This document shows positions 1 to 8,457 of a DNA stretch of 64,000 bases, one piece after another (position 1 is the first letter of the stretch; every line of letters starts with the position of its first letter). The notes under the pieces were generated by a model. It searched no databases and had not been told where the DNA came from. It saw nothing but the letters and a program-made list of their open reading frames with translations. The translations under genes were made by a program, and so were the position numbers. The DNA lies in the NCBI GenBank assembly GCA_964640655.1, contig CAZXFT010000003.1:1-64000 (forward strand), written 5' to 3'. This DNA comes from BJGO01 sp964640655. GTDB taxonomy: Bacteria > Bacteroidota > Bacteroidia > Chitinophagales > UBA10324.

Positions 1-55
1 AACCCGCGACCCCAACCTTGGCAAGGTTGTGCTCTACCAACTGAGCTACTCCCGC
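1..55 (-). tRNA. tRNA-Gly (GCC), cut by the window edge
   Basis: Read on the minus strand, the sequence starts GCGGGAGTAGCTCAG, a typical acceptor and D-arm start. It continues to an anticodon loop TTGCCAA, which gives anticodon GCC for glycine. The anticodon stem is ACCTTGG-like and the sequence runs into the T-arm (GGGGTCGCGGGTT) before the window ends. About 55 of roughly 73-76 nt are present; the 3' acceptor end lies outside. A strong promoter sits about 50 nt upstream. Confidence 0.95.
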
Positions 56-104
56 TTTTCACATTCAAACCAGCTTTATTAATAGCCGGTTTTTTTGTGG
101 ACTG

Positions 105-134
105 CAAATATATCATTCCGATTTATACCAACAA
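105..134 (-). promoter_or_regulatory. Canonical Bacteroidota promoter for tRNA-Gly
   Basis: On the minus strand TTG (134-132) is followed by 19 nt and then TATATTTG (112-105). This matches the TTG-N19-TAnnTTTG consensus of the Bacteroidota primary sigma factor. It points at the tRNA, leaving a leader of roughly 45 nt that contains an imperfect hairpin (AACC-GCT/AGC-GGTT arms). It serves here as the reference for the other promoters in the window. Confidence 0.75.
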
Positions 135-160
135 GGTTTTTTTAGTTCTTGGATAAAAAA

Positions 161-2791
161 TCAACCTTTTGACTTCTTTTTCAACTCCTGCAACAAAAGC
201 AACGCTTCAACCGGCGTCATTGTATTAATATCAATACCGTCGAGTTTGTCTTCGATTTGTCTTAATCGAGTACCTGCTTCGTCAAAAATGTTTAACTGCA
301 TTATTGGTGCTTTGGGCTTGCTCACTGCCGCCGATGGTTTGGCAATGGTTTTAGATTCCATCTGCTCTAATATTTCATAGGCGCGGCTCACCACATCGTT
401 GGGCATTCCTGCCATTCGTGCCACATGAATACCAAAGCTGTGCTGACTGCTGCCGGGTTCCAGCTTACGCAGAAAGATAACCTTGTTGCCACTCTCCTTA
501 ATGCTGACATTATAATTCTTAATGCGCGGAAATTTATCCTCCAACTCACTCAGCTCATGATAGTGTGTGGCAAATAATGTTTTAGGATTTGCTTTTGGAT
601 GGTTATGCAAAAATTCGGCAATAGACCATGCAATGGAAATACCATCGAAGGTGGCTGTGCCACGACCAATTTCATCGAGTATCACCAAACTGCGATGCGT
701 AATGTTGTTGAGTATGCTTGCTGTTTCGCTCATCTCCACCATAAACGTACTCTCGCCAGAAGAGATGTTATCGCTGGCGCCAACGCGCGTAAATATTTTG
801 TCCACCCAACTGATATTGGCGTTCGATGCAGGGACATAGGAGCCGCACTGCGCCATCAATTGTATCAGTGCTACTTGCCTGATCAATGCCGACTTACCTG
901 CCATATTGGGTCCGGTAATAATGAGTAGTTGTTGTGTGTGATTATCTAAGTGCACATCGTTGGGCACGTAAGATTCTCCAAGAGGCAGCATACGTTCTAT
1001 CACCGGATGACGTGAGTTGCGCAGTTCGGTTTGCATACTGTCATTCAACTGCGGACAGCAATAGTCATATTGAAGGGCACAGTATGCAAAAGACAACAAA
1101 CAGTCCACACGCGCCAGCAGCGAGGCATTCAGTTGAATTGTTTTGATGTACTCGCCAACGTGCAATAGCAACTGTTGATACAACTGCGATTCCAGTTGAA
1201 GAATTTTTTCTTCAGCGTTTAAAATTTTTTCTTCGTACTGTTTAAGCTCGTCGGTAATATATCGCTCTGCATTCACCAAGGTTTGCTTGCGGGTCCAGTC
1301 GGCAGGTACTTTATGCTTGTGTGCGTTGGTAACCTCCAGATAATAACCAAACACATTATTAAACGAAATCTTCAATGAAGTAATTCCGGTGCGTTCCATT
1401 TCGCGTTGCTGTATTTCCAGCAAGCGACTCTTTCCATTCTGACACAACTCCAGCAATTCATCCAACTCTGCATTTACACCTTGTTTAATGACGCCTCCTT
1501 TTTGCAGCAAGGCCGGGGCATCATCGCGTATTTCCTTTTGAATGCGTTCGCGAATGCTGTTGCAGGGATTAAGTTGTTCCGCAACCTGCATGAGTGTATC
1601 GTGCTGCGGTTGTTCAAAAATTTGTTTCAGTTGATCAACGGCATCTAAGGAGCGTTGCAGTTGAAGCAGTTCGCGTGGCGAAATTTTCAATGAAGGCACA
1701 CGGGCTATCAATCTTTCCAGATCCCCAATTTGCTTCAGCAGCGACGCCGTTCTTCTGAACAATTCCTCATCGGCAATGAAAGTAGCAACCAAAGCCTGAC
1801 GTTGTTTGATGCGGTTCATGTCTTTGAGTGGAAGCAACAACCAACGGCGCATCAAACGCGAACCCATAGCGGTTAGGGTATGATCCATAACGGCAAGTAA
1901 GGACTTACCGGCTTCGTAAATGGGTTGCACTATCTCGAGGTTGCGTACCGTAAAACGGTCGAGCCACACATATTCATCTTCATCTATGCGCGAGAGCGAA
2001 GTGATGTGTGAAATATGTGGATGTTCCGTATCGGATAAATATTGCAAGGCAGCACCGCATGCAATCACAGCAAGCGGCATATCTTCTATACCAAAGCCTT
2101 TCAGGTTCTGTGTCTGAAAATGACGGATGAGCAACTGATATGCTTGCTCTTGTTGAAACACCCACTCATCAAGTGCATAGGTATAGAAGCCATCTCCCAG
2201 ATGTTCGCTGTATTCGTCACGTTGTTTTTTGGAATAAACTATTTCAGCTGGTTTAAAACTTTGTAGTTGTTTGTCTATTCCCTGCAAAGAGCCCTCCGAG
2301 CCATAAAACTCGCCGGTACTGATGTCGAGCAGCGCCAGTCCGGCTTTGTCGTCTTGAAAATAAACAGCGGCTAAAAAGTTGTTGCTTTTGTAATCTAATA
2401 TTTTATCGTTGTCGGTAACGCCGGGAGTAACCAGTTCCGATACACCGCGCTTCACAATTGTTTTTGCCAGTTTAGGGTCTTCGAGTTGATCGCATATGGC
2501 TACCCGATAACCTGCTCGAACCAATTTAGGCAGATAAGTATCGAGGGCATGGTGCGGAAAGCCTGCCAGTTCAACAGTTGCGGCGGCACCATTTGCACGT
2601 TTGGTTAATACAATGCCGAGAACAGCAGATGCCTTCACTGCATCATCGCCAAATGTTTCGTAAAAATCACCTACTCGAAAAAGCAAAATGGCATCAGGAT
2701 ATTTAGCCTTGATGCTGTTGTATTGAGCCATTAAAGGTGTTTCCTTAACGGCCTTGTTTGCTTTTGTTTCTTTCAGTTCGCTGACACTCAT
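161..2791 (-). CDS. mutS: DNA mismatch repair protein MutS
   Basis: This 876-residue protein recognises mismatches and small loops and starts MutL-dependent repair. The N-terminal mismatch-binding domain carries the Phe-x-Glu motif in GDFYETF (Phe43, Glu45). The C-terminal ATPase has the Walker A motif GPNMAGKS near residue 627, then STFMVEMSE and a Walker B/signature stretch LVILDEIGRGTATFDG. It ends with a helical region and a short C-terminal tail. Length is normal for MutS1. The ATG at 2791 is followed directly by the conserved TPLMAQY region. It is a single gene, divergent from the methyltransferase at 2871. Confidence 0.97.
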   Translation of the reverse strand: MSVSELKETKANKAVKETPLMAQYNSIKAKYPDAILLFRVGDFYETFGDDAVKASAVLGIVLTKRANGAAATVELAGFPHHALDTYLPKLVRAGYRVAICDQLEDPKLAKTIVKRGVSELVTPGVTDNDKILDYKSNNFLAAVYFQDDKAGLALLDISTGEFYGSEGSLQGIDKQLQSFKPAEIVYSKKQRDEYSEHLGDGFYTYALDEWVFQQEQAYQLLIRHFQTQNLKGFGIEDMPLAVIACGAALQYLSDTEHPHISHITSLSRIDEDEYVWLDRFTVRNLEIVQPIYEAGKSLLAVMDHTLTAMGSRLMRRWLLLPLKDMNRIKQRQALVATFIADEELFRRTASLLKQIGDLERLIARVPSLKISPRELLQLQRSLDAVDQLKQIFEQPQHDTLMQVAEQLNPCNSIRERIQKEIRDDAPALLQKGGVIKQGVNAELDELLELCQNGKSRLLEIQQREMERTGITSLKISFNNVFGYYLEVTNAHKHKVPADWTRKQTLVNAERYITDELKQYEEKILNAEEKILQLESQLYQQLLLHVGEYIKTIQLNASLLARVDCLLSFAYCALQYDYCCPQLNDSMQTELRNSRHPVIERMLPLGESYVPNDVHLDNHTQQLLIITGPNMAGKSALIRQVALIQLMAQCGSYVPASNANISWVDKIFTRVGASDNISSGESTFMVEMSETASILNNITHRSLVILDEIGRGTATFDGISIAWSIAEFLHNHPKANPKTLFATHYHELSELEDKFPRIKNYNVSIKESGNKVIFLRKLEPGSSQHSFGIHVARMAGMPNDVVSRAYEILEQMESKTIAKPSAAVSKPKAPIMQLNIFDEAGTRLRQIEDKLDGIDINTMTPVEALLLLQELKKKSKG

Positions 2792-2856
2792 GCGGGAGGG
2801 CTAAAATACGCAAAGCCACTGTGTTTAACACTTTCAATGGTAAGTTTCTTTCATCG

Positions 2857-2864
2857 CATCTTTG
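2857..2864 (+). promoter_or_regulatory. -7 box of the TrmH-family gene
   Basis: CATCTTTG differs from TAnnTTTG at one base and ends only 6 nt before the ATG at 2871. The predicted transcript would have almost no 5' leader. The TTG at 2862, which could be read as an in-frame start, is part of this box, so the ATG is the better start. Confidence 0.45.
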
Positions 2865-2870
2865 TACCCG

Positions 2871-3404
2871 ATGAGAAAGATAGCGAACGAGGAATTAGGC
2901 CGCGTTGCTGCCAAAGACTATGGCAAGTTGTCGAGGGGTAAGGCGATTGTGGTGCTCGATAACATTCGGAGCGCCGTTAATGTAGGCTCGGTTTTTCGTA
3001 CTGCCGATGCTTTTGGGGTTGAAGCAGTTTATTTATGCGGCATCACAGCAACGCCTCCAAACAGAGAATTGCAAAAAACGGCGCTTGGCGCTACCGAATC
3101 GGTGCCTTGGAAATATTTTCCTACAACACTCGAAGCTATATTGCTTCTAAGAAAAATGCATCATAAGATAGTAGGTGTAGAGCAACTAGACGAAAGCATT
3201 TCGCTCGAAAAATTTTCACCCAACAACAATGAGCCTTATGCCTTTGTGTTTGGTAACGAGGTGAACGGATTGAGTGATGATATTTTAGAACTGCTCGATA
3301 TCGGAATTGAGATTCCTCAATTCGGTTCCAAGCATTCCTTTAATGTGGCTGTTAGTGCAGGAATTGTTTTATGGCAAAATGAATTTGCGGTGAATCATAA
3401 ATAA
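2871..3404 (+). CDS. TrmH/SpoU-family RNA methyltransferase
   Basis: A SPOUT methyltransferase of about 177 residues that should 2'-O-methylate a tRNA or rRNA ribose using S-adenosylmethionine. Motif 1 is in IVVLDNIRSAVNVGSVFRTA (Asn and Arg of the family), motif 2 in YAFVFGNEVNGLSDD, and motif 3 in IPQFGSKHSFNVAVSAGIVLW. These form the C-terminal trefoil knot that binds the cofactor. It lacks the N-terminal substrate-binding extension of RlmB-type enzymes, so the exact target cannot be named. It is transcribed alone and converges on the epimerase gene. Confidence 0.88.
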   Translation: MRKIANEELGRVAAKDYGKLSRGKAIVVLDNIRSAVNVGSVFRTADAFGVEAVYLCGITATPPNRELQKTALGATESVPWKYFPTTLEAILLLRKMHHKIVGVEQLDESISLEKFSPNNNEPYAFVFGNEVNGLSDDILELLDIGIEIPQFGSKHSFNVAVSAGIVLWQNEFAVNHK

Positions 3405-3446
3405 GAATATGGATGAATAAAAATTGAAGTGAAACGTGATGGGGTG

Positions 3447-4421
3447 CTAATACCCACCAACAGTCATTTCCAAACCTTGCTTGAAACGAACAGCTGGCGC
3501 ATAGCCCAGCAGTTGTTGTGCTTTGGAAATATCGGCTAATGAATTTCTGATATCACCAGCGCGGTCTTCGCGGTGAGTGGGTGATACATCACTTTTTAAA
3601 ATATCTTTTAGAGTATTGCATAAGTCAAGCAGAGAAAAATTTTCTCCAACTGCAATGTTATACACCTGATTTAGCGCTGCTTTGTTTTCGGTAAACAATG
3701 CTTTGATATTGGCTTGAACCGCATTGGCTACGAAAGTAAAATCGCGTGTTTGTTTTCCATCACCATTGATAAAAGGTGACTGATTATTTTTCAGAAGCGT
3801 GATGAATAACGGTATTACTGCAGCATAAGGGCCATTAGGATCCTGACGGGGACCGAAGATGTTGAAATAGCGTAGGCCAATTATTTCCATTTGATAAACA
3901 TCCGCAAAAACTCTTGCATACAGCTCGTTGGTCTTTTTAGTAACAGCGTATGGGGAAAGTGGATTACCGGTAAGATCTTCAACTTTTGGCAGTCCGGGAT
4001 GGTCTCCATATACTGATGAAGAAGATGCATAAACCACGCGTTTAATCCCGGCATCGCGTGCTGCTACCAGTGTGTTCAGGAATCCATCAATGTTGATGTG
4101 GTTTGTAGCCAGAGGGTCTTTTATGGAACGTGGAACAGATCCTAATGCTGCTTGATGTAATAGATAATCGGCACCAGTAAAAGCCTGTTTTAAATCATCT
4201 GCACTGCAGATATCACCTTTGATGAAACGATAATTTTTATTTGAAGCAAAGAGGTCAACATTTTGCTGACGTCCGGTAAGCAGATTATCGAAAGCTCGAA
4301 CTTCTTTAGCACCGTGTTTAAGCAGATACTCCACCAGGTGCGAACCGATGAAACCTGCTGCTCCGGTAACCACTATGGTCTTGTTGCTTAAATTAGTGCT
4401 ATGAAAGGCAGTTTCGTACAT
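3447..4421 (-). CDS. UDP-N-acetylhexosamine 4-epimerase-like SDR (WbpP/TviC type)
   Basis: A 324-residue extended SDR. The NAD-binding GAAGFIGSH lies at residues 20-28, ASSSSVYGD holds the catalytic Ser, and Tyr158/Lys162 form the YxxxK pair in SPYAVTKK. GLRYFNIFGPRQDPNGPYAAVIP is typical of the WbpP/TviC/Gne group, which interconverts UDP-GlcNAc and UDP-GalNAc or their uronic acids. It is the last gene of a minus-strand unit, 9 nt after rfbB. The upstream UDP-HexNAc dehydrogenase suggests that together they supply an acidic amino sugar, as WbpO/WbpP or TviB/TviC do. Exact substrate is inferred. Confidence 0.8.
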   Translation of the reverse strand: MYETAFHSTNLSNKTIVVTGAAGFIGSHLVEYLLKHGAKEVRAFDNLLTGRQQNVDLFASNKNYRFIKGDICSADDLKQAFTGADYLLHQAALGSVPRSIKDPLATNHINIDGFLNTLVAARDAGIKRVVYASSSSVYGDHPGLPKVEDLTGNPLSPYAVTKKTNELYARVFADVYQMEIIGLRYFNIFGPRQDPNGPYAAVIPLFITLLKNNQSPFINGDGKQTRDFTFVANAVQANIKALFTENKAALNQVYNIAVGENFSLLDLCNTLKDILKSDVSPTHREDRAGDIRNSLADISKAQQLLGYAPAVRFKQGLEMTVGGY

Positions 4422-4430
4422 CGTTACTCT

Positions 4431-5486
4431 TTAGCGTTGTTCGTACTGTGCCAGATAATAATTTTTGTAATCTCCGCTGGTAACGTGCTTCAGCCACTCT
4501 TCGTTTTTCAGATACCAGTCAATGGTTTTAGATAAGCCTTCTTCAAACTGTAGTGAAGGCTCCCAACCAAGCTCGTGTTTTATTTTGGTGGCATCAATGG
4601 CATAGCGCATGTCGTGGCCTGCACGGTCTTTCACATAAGTTATGAGTTGTTCTGAAGTACCTGTTGCACGATTCAGTTTTTCGTCCATAAGCTTACAAAG
4701 CACTTTCACCAGATCAATGTTTTTCCATTCATTGAAACCACCAATGTTGTATGTCTCGCCGTTTTTGCCCTGATGATAAATCATGTCTATGGCGTGTGCA
4801 TGGTCTTCTACCCAAAGCCAGTCGCGCACATTCTCACCTTTCCCATAAATTGGCAAAGGTTTATTGTTTTTGATGTTGTGAATGCACAACGGTATCAGTT
4901 TTTCAGGAAACTGATGAGAGCCATAGTTGTTGGAGCAATTCGACAACACAACTGGTAAATGAAATGTATGATGATAGGCACGTACAAAATGATCGCTCGA
5001 TGCTTTTGATGCTGAATATGGTGAGCGTGGATCGTAAGAAGTTTCTTCAGTGAAAAATCCTTCATCATCTAATGAGCCATATACTTCGTCGGTGGAAACA
5101 TGATAGAAACGTTTACTGTTGTCTTCTTTCCAAACATTGCGTGCCGCATTAAGCAACACAACGGTACCTATCACATTCGTCATCACGAACTCCATAGGGT
5201 TTGCAATACTCCGGTCCACGTGGCTTTCAGCTGCCAGATGAATAACGCCGTCGTATTGTTCCTGCTGAAACAAGTGTTGTATTGTATCAACATCTTTGAT
5301 GTCTGCTTTAATAAATTTATAATTTGGTAAATGCTCTATCTCTTTGAGATTTTCCAGATTACCAGCATAGGTTAATGCATCGAGATTGTGAATGGTGTAA
5401 TGAGGATATTTTTTCAATAGCAAACGAACCACGTGAGAACCAATAAATCCCGCACCGCCGGTGATTAGTATTTTTTGAGCTCTCAT
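4431..5486 (-). CDS. rfbB: dTDP-glucose 4,6-dehydratase
   Basis: A 351-residue SDR enzyme converting dTDP-glucose to dTDP-4-keto-6-deoxyglucose. It shows GGAGFIGSH near the N-terminus, HLAAESHVDRSI, VSTDEVYGSL (with the Thr-Asp-Glu triad typical of RmlB), the YxxxK in SPYSASKAS, and NNYGSHQFPEKLIP. The start MRAQKIL at 5486 is chosen over an ATG three codons upstream because its A overlaps the stop codon of the dehydrogenase gene (TAATG). This suggests coupled translation. The partner rfbA is about 36 kb away, and rfbC and rfbD are not in the window. Confidence 0.93.
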   Translation of the reverse strand: MRAQKILITGGAGFIGSHVVRLLLKKYPHYTIHNLDALTYAGNLENLKEIEHLPNYKFIKADIKDVDTIQHLFQQEQYDGVIHLAAESHVDRSIANPMEFVMTNVIGTVVLLNAARNVWKEDNSKRFYHVSTDEVYGSLDDEGFFTEETSYDPRSPYSASKASSDHFVRAYHHTFHLPVVLSNCSNNYGSHQFPEKLIPLCIHNIKNNKPLPIYGKGENVRDWLWVEDHAHAIDMIYHQGKNGETYNIGGFNEWKNIDLVKVLCKLMDEKLNRATGTSEQLITYVKDRAGHDMRYAIDATKIKHELGWEPSLQFEEGLSKTIDWYLKNEEWLKHVTSGDYKNYYLAQYEQR

Positions 5487-6781
5487 TACAAACACCAGTA
5501 TTTTACGTTGCTGTTTAGTTTATTGCGGAAGATGCCTTTTACATCAACAACAATACAATTTTCACCACAGAGGTTTTTAAAGTAGTCGTCATCCAAACCA
5601 AGATATTCTTTATGATTCACGGCAACTATTACTGCATCATATTTACCGGTAGGTTTATCAATCAATCCGAATTTATACTCGTGCATCAACTCTGATGAGT
5701 CAGCGTGTGGGTCAATGACATCAACAGTTACAGAAAATTGTTTGAGTTCGTTCACAATATCTGCCACTTTAGAATTGCGTATGTCGCTCACATTCTCTTT
5801 GAAGGTAGCACCCATAATCAGCACGTGCGATTCACTGATGTCCTTGTGTTGTTTTGTCATCATCTGAACTGTGCGTCGTGCTATGTAGGGACCCATATCG
5901 TCATTAATTCTGCGACCACTCAATATCACTTCAGACTCGTAGCCCAACTCGGCAGCTTTGTATGTAAGGTAATAAGGATCAACACCAATGCAATGCCCAC
6001 CAACCAATCCCGGATAAAATCTCAAGAAATTCCATTTGGTTGACGCTGCTTCTATCACATCATAAGTATTGATACCTACTTTGTCAAATATGCGTGAGAG
6101 TTCATTCATTAACGCAATGTTCAAATCGCGTTGAGTGTTTTCAATAATCTTAGCCGCCTCAGCAACTTTGATTGAAGGAGCGCGGTGCGTACCCGCCTTT
6201 ACAACAATCTCATAAACTTTCGCTATCTGATCTAGCGATTCTGCATCGCACCCTGAAACTACCTTGGTGATTTTAGGCAGGGTGTGTTCTTTATCCCCCG
6301 GATTAATGCGCTCCGGTGAATAGCCCAATTTAAAGTCAACGACATTCTTGAGCCCGGAAACTTTTTCAATCACCGGCTGACAATCATCTTCTGTACAACC
6401 CGGATAAACAGTGGATTCAAACACTACATAATCTCCTTTCTTTATCACTTTGCCAATGCTGTCGCTGGCGCTCAATACCGGCTTAAGGTCTGGTACATTA
6501 TGATGGTCGACCGGCGTAGGAACTGCAACTATGAAAAACTGAGCTTGACGCAGGTCTTCAATATTGCTGGTGAAAATAATATCTGAATTTTCAAAAGCTT
6601 CTTTTTCTAATTCGTTGCTTGGGTCGATGCCTTTTTTCATCATATCAATACGTGTGGCATTAATATCGAAACCGATTACAGAAATCTTTTTGGCAAATTC
6701 CAAGGCAATGGGTAAGCCAACATAACCTAATCCTAACACAGCTAATTTACTCTTCTTCGAGAGCAGGTCATCGTATATCAT
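5486..6781 (-). CDS. UDP-N-acetylhexosamine 6-dehydrogenase (WbpA/WbpO/TviB type)
   Basis: A 431-residue nucleotide-sugar dehydrogenase that oxidises C6 of a UDP-HexNAc to the uronic acid in two NAD-dependent steps. The N-terminal Rossmann motif is GLGYVGLP (residues 17-24). The catalytic cysteine is in GGHCIGVDPYYL near residue 263. SPERINPGDKEHTL and STVYPGCTEDDC are typical of the WbpA/TviB branch rather than UDP-glucose dehydrogenases. It overlaps both neighbours by one base (TAATG), so wbpD, this gene and rfbB are a tightly coupled unit. GlcNAc versus GalNAc specificity cannot be decided here. Confidence 0.88.
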   Translation of the reverse strand: MIYDDLLSKKSKLAVLGLGYVGLPIALEFAKKISVIGFDINATRIDMMKKGIDPSNELEKEAFENSDIIFTSNIEDLRQAQFFIVAVPTPVDHHNVPDLKPVLSASDSIGKVIKKGDYVVFESTVYPGCTEDDCQPVIEKVSGLKNVVDFKLGYSPERINPGDKEHTLPKITKVVSGCDAESLDQIAKVYEIVVKAGTHRAPSIKVAEAAKIIENTQRDLNIALMNELSRIFDKVGINTYDVIEAASTKWNFLRFYPGLVGGHCIGVDPYYLTYKAAELGYESEVILSGRRINDDMGPYIARRTVQMMTKQHKDISESHVLIMGATFKENVSDIRNSKVADIVNELKQFSVTVDVIDPHADSSELMHEYKFGLIDKPTGKYDAVIVAVNHKEYLGLDDDYFKNLCGENCIVVDVKGIFRNKLNSNVKYWCL

Positions 6782-7377
6782 TATTGAATTCTTTTTACTT
6801 CGTTGTTTTCTAATTTATATAGTTGTTTGCTTTCGGGGCACTCGGCAATACCGTCTTTGTTAAATGTCAATCTGTGTCCGTATTCGCTCATCCATCCTAA
6901 CTGACGGGCAGGATTACCTACCATCAGCGCATATGGTTTTACATCTTTAGTTACAACCGTTCCGGCACCTATGAAACAATATTCACCTAAAGTGTGACCA
7001 CAAACGATTGTTGCATTTGCGCCAACTGAAGCACCGCGCTTTAAAAGAGTAGGCTCATACATATGTTTGCGTACAATAGCGCTACGAGGATTGGTAATGT
7101 TGGTAAAAACCATACTTGGACCGAGAAAGACTTCATCTTCGCAAGTAACGCCTGTATATATTGACACATTGTTCTGAACCTTAACGCGGTTACCTAGTTT
7201 CACTCCCGGAAGCACTACAACATTTTGCCCCAGATTACAATCTTCGCCAATTTCACAGTCGGGCATCACGTGAGAGAAATGCCAAATGGTTGTGCCGTTT
7301 CCAATCTTACAACCCTCATCCACTATTGCCGTGGGGTGTGATTTGTAAGGTGGTTTAGCCGTAGCGTTTTGATCCAT
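6781..7377 (-). CDS. wbpD: Hexapeptide-repeat N-acetyltransferase, WbpD-like
   Basis: A 198-residue left-handed beta-helix acetyltransferase. Repeats such as IGNGTTIWHFSHV, IGEDCNLGQNVVV and VGANATIVCGHTLG are visible. The C-terminal part GNPARQLGWMSEYGHRL closely resembles WbpD/WlbB, which acetylates the 3-amino group of UDP-2-acetamido-3-amino-2,3-dideoxyglucuronate. It leads the wbpD-dehydrogenase-rfbB-epimerase unit, with its own promoter upstream. Together with the dehydrogenase and the WbpE-like aminotransferase it points to a UDP-diNAc-hexuronate pathway. A WbpB-like oxidase is the missing step. Confidence 0.87.
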   Translation of the reverse strand: MDQNATAKPPYKSHPTAIVDEGCKIGNGTTIWHFSHVMPDCEIGEDCNLGQNVVVLPGVKLGNRVKVQNNVSIYTGVTCEDEVFLGPSMVFTNITNPRSAIVRKHMYEPTLLKRGASVGANATIVCGHTLGEYCFIGAGTVVTKDVKPYALMVGNPARQLGWMSEYGHRLTFNKDGIAECPESKQLYKLENNEVKRIQ

Positions 7378-7403
7378 GTTTGTCCGCTTTTTTTAACGAG
7401 CGG

Positions 7404-7435
7404 CAAATATAGGTTTTTAGATAAAAAGCACTCAA
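7404..7435 (-). promoter_or_regulatory. Promoter of the wbpD unit
   Basis: On the minus strand a TTG (7435-7433) is followed by 21 nt and a perfect TATATTTG (7411-7404), 26 nt before the wbpD ATG. It lies in the only sizeable gap (123 bp) of the nucleotide-sugar cluster, so the cluster is probably two transcription units. Confidence 0.6.
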
Positions 7436-7500
7436 TATCAGTAGTGTTATTCAAGTATGTTCACCTGAATTCAAAGGTATTATTTTTTGCGAATGAGTTA

Positions 7501-8448
7501 TTATATAACCCCAAGCATCTTCTTGAAGTAGTCGTAGGTAATCCGCAGTCCTTCGGCTCGATGAATTTTAGGCTCCCAAGATAACAGACTTTTTGCTCTT
7601 GTAATATCCGGTTGACGTTGTTTGGGGTCATCAACAGGCAAGGGTTCGTAGATTACCTTTTGCGAGGTGTTGGTGAGTTTGATTATTTCTTCAGCAAACT
7701 GACTGATTGTAATTTCGTCAGGGTTGCCCATGTTCACCGGATAAACATAATTGCTGAGTAATAACTTATAGATACCTTCAACTAAATCCTCAACATAACA
7801 GAAGGAACGTGTTTGAGAACCGTCGCCATAGATCGTTAAATCTTTTCCGGTCAAAGCCTGATAAAAGAAATTGGGCAATACACGACCATCGTTTAGCCGC
7901 ATTCGTGGGCCATAAGTATTAAAAATGCGTACAATGCGCGTTTCTAATTGATGGTAAGTGTGATACGCCATAGTGATGGACTCTTGAAATCGTTTGGCCT
8001 CATCATAGACACCACGAGGTCCAATGGGATTTACATTACCCCAATAATCTTCGTTTTGAGGGTGTACTAATGGATCGCCATAAACCTCGCTGGTAGAAGC
8101 AACAAGTATACGTGCGTTTTTTGCTTTAGCAAGTCCCAGTAAATTATGCGTACCCAGCGAACCCACTTTTAAAGTTTGAATAGGCATTTTTAAATAATCA
8201 ATAGGAGACGCAGGAGACGCAAAGTGCAGAATGTAATCCAGTTTGCCGGGTACGTGAACAAACTTGCTCACGTCGTGATGGTAAAAGGTAAACTCCTTCA
8301 CCGGAAACAAGTGTTCTATGTTGCGTAGGTCGCCGGTAATCAGGTTGTCCATACCGATCACTTCATAGCCTTCGCTCAAAAACTTATCGCTTAGGTGAGA
8401 CCCTATAAATCCTGCAGCACCGGTAATTAAGACACGTTTGCGTTCCAT
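7501..8448 (-). CDS. UDP-glucuronate decarboxylase (UDP-xylose synthase)
   Basis: A 315-residue SDR that decarboxylates UDP-glucuronate to UDP-xylose. It carries GAAGFIGSHL at the N-terminus, LHFASPASPIDYLKMPIQTL, ASTSEVYGDPLVHPQ, and the catalytic YxxxK in RGVYDEAKRFQE. The conserved IFNTYGPRMRLNDGRVLPNF follows. These are signatures of the UXS family. It lies 9 nt downstream of UDP-glucose 6-dehydrogenase, which makes its substrate, so the pair forms a complete UDP-glucose to UDP-xylose route. Confidence 0.92.
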   Translation of the reverse strand: MERKRVLITGAAGFIGSHLSDKFLSEGYEVIGMDNLITGDLRNIEHLFPVKEFTFYHHDVSKFVHVPGKLDYILHFASPASPIDYLKMPIQTLKVGSLGTHNLLGLAKAKNARILVASTSEVYGDPLVHPQNEDYWGNVNPIGPRGVYDEAKRFQESITMAYHTYHQLETRIVRIFNTYGPRMRLNDGRVLPNFFYQALTGKDLTIYGDGSQTRSFCYVEDLVEGIYKLLLSNYVYPVNMGNPDEITISQFAEEIIKLTNTSQKVIYEPLPVDDPKQRQPDITRAKSLLSWEPKIHRAEGLRITYDYFKKMLGVI

Positions 8449-8457
8449 ACTTATTTA

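Noticed and set aside
63..98. Plus-strand hairpin with T7 near the tRNA as a terminator
   Set aside because: No plus-strand gene ends there; it lies in the leader between the tRNA promoter and the tRNA on the minus strand.
567..1146. Plus-strand open frames inside mutS
   Set aside because: They lie opposite a clear mutS gene, show no family features, and follow from its codon composition.
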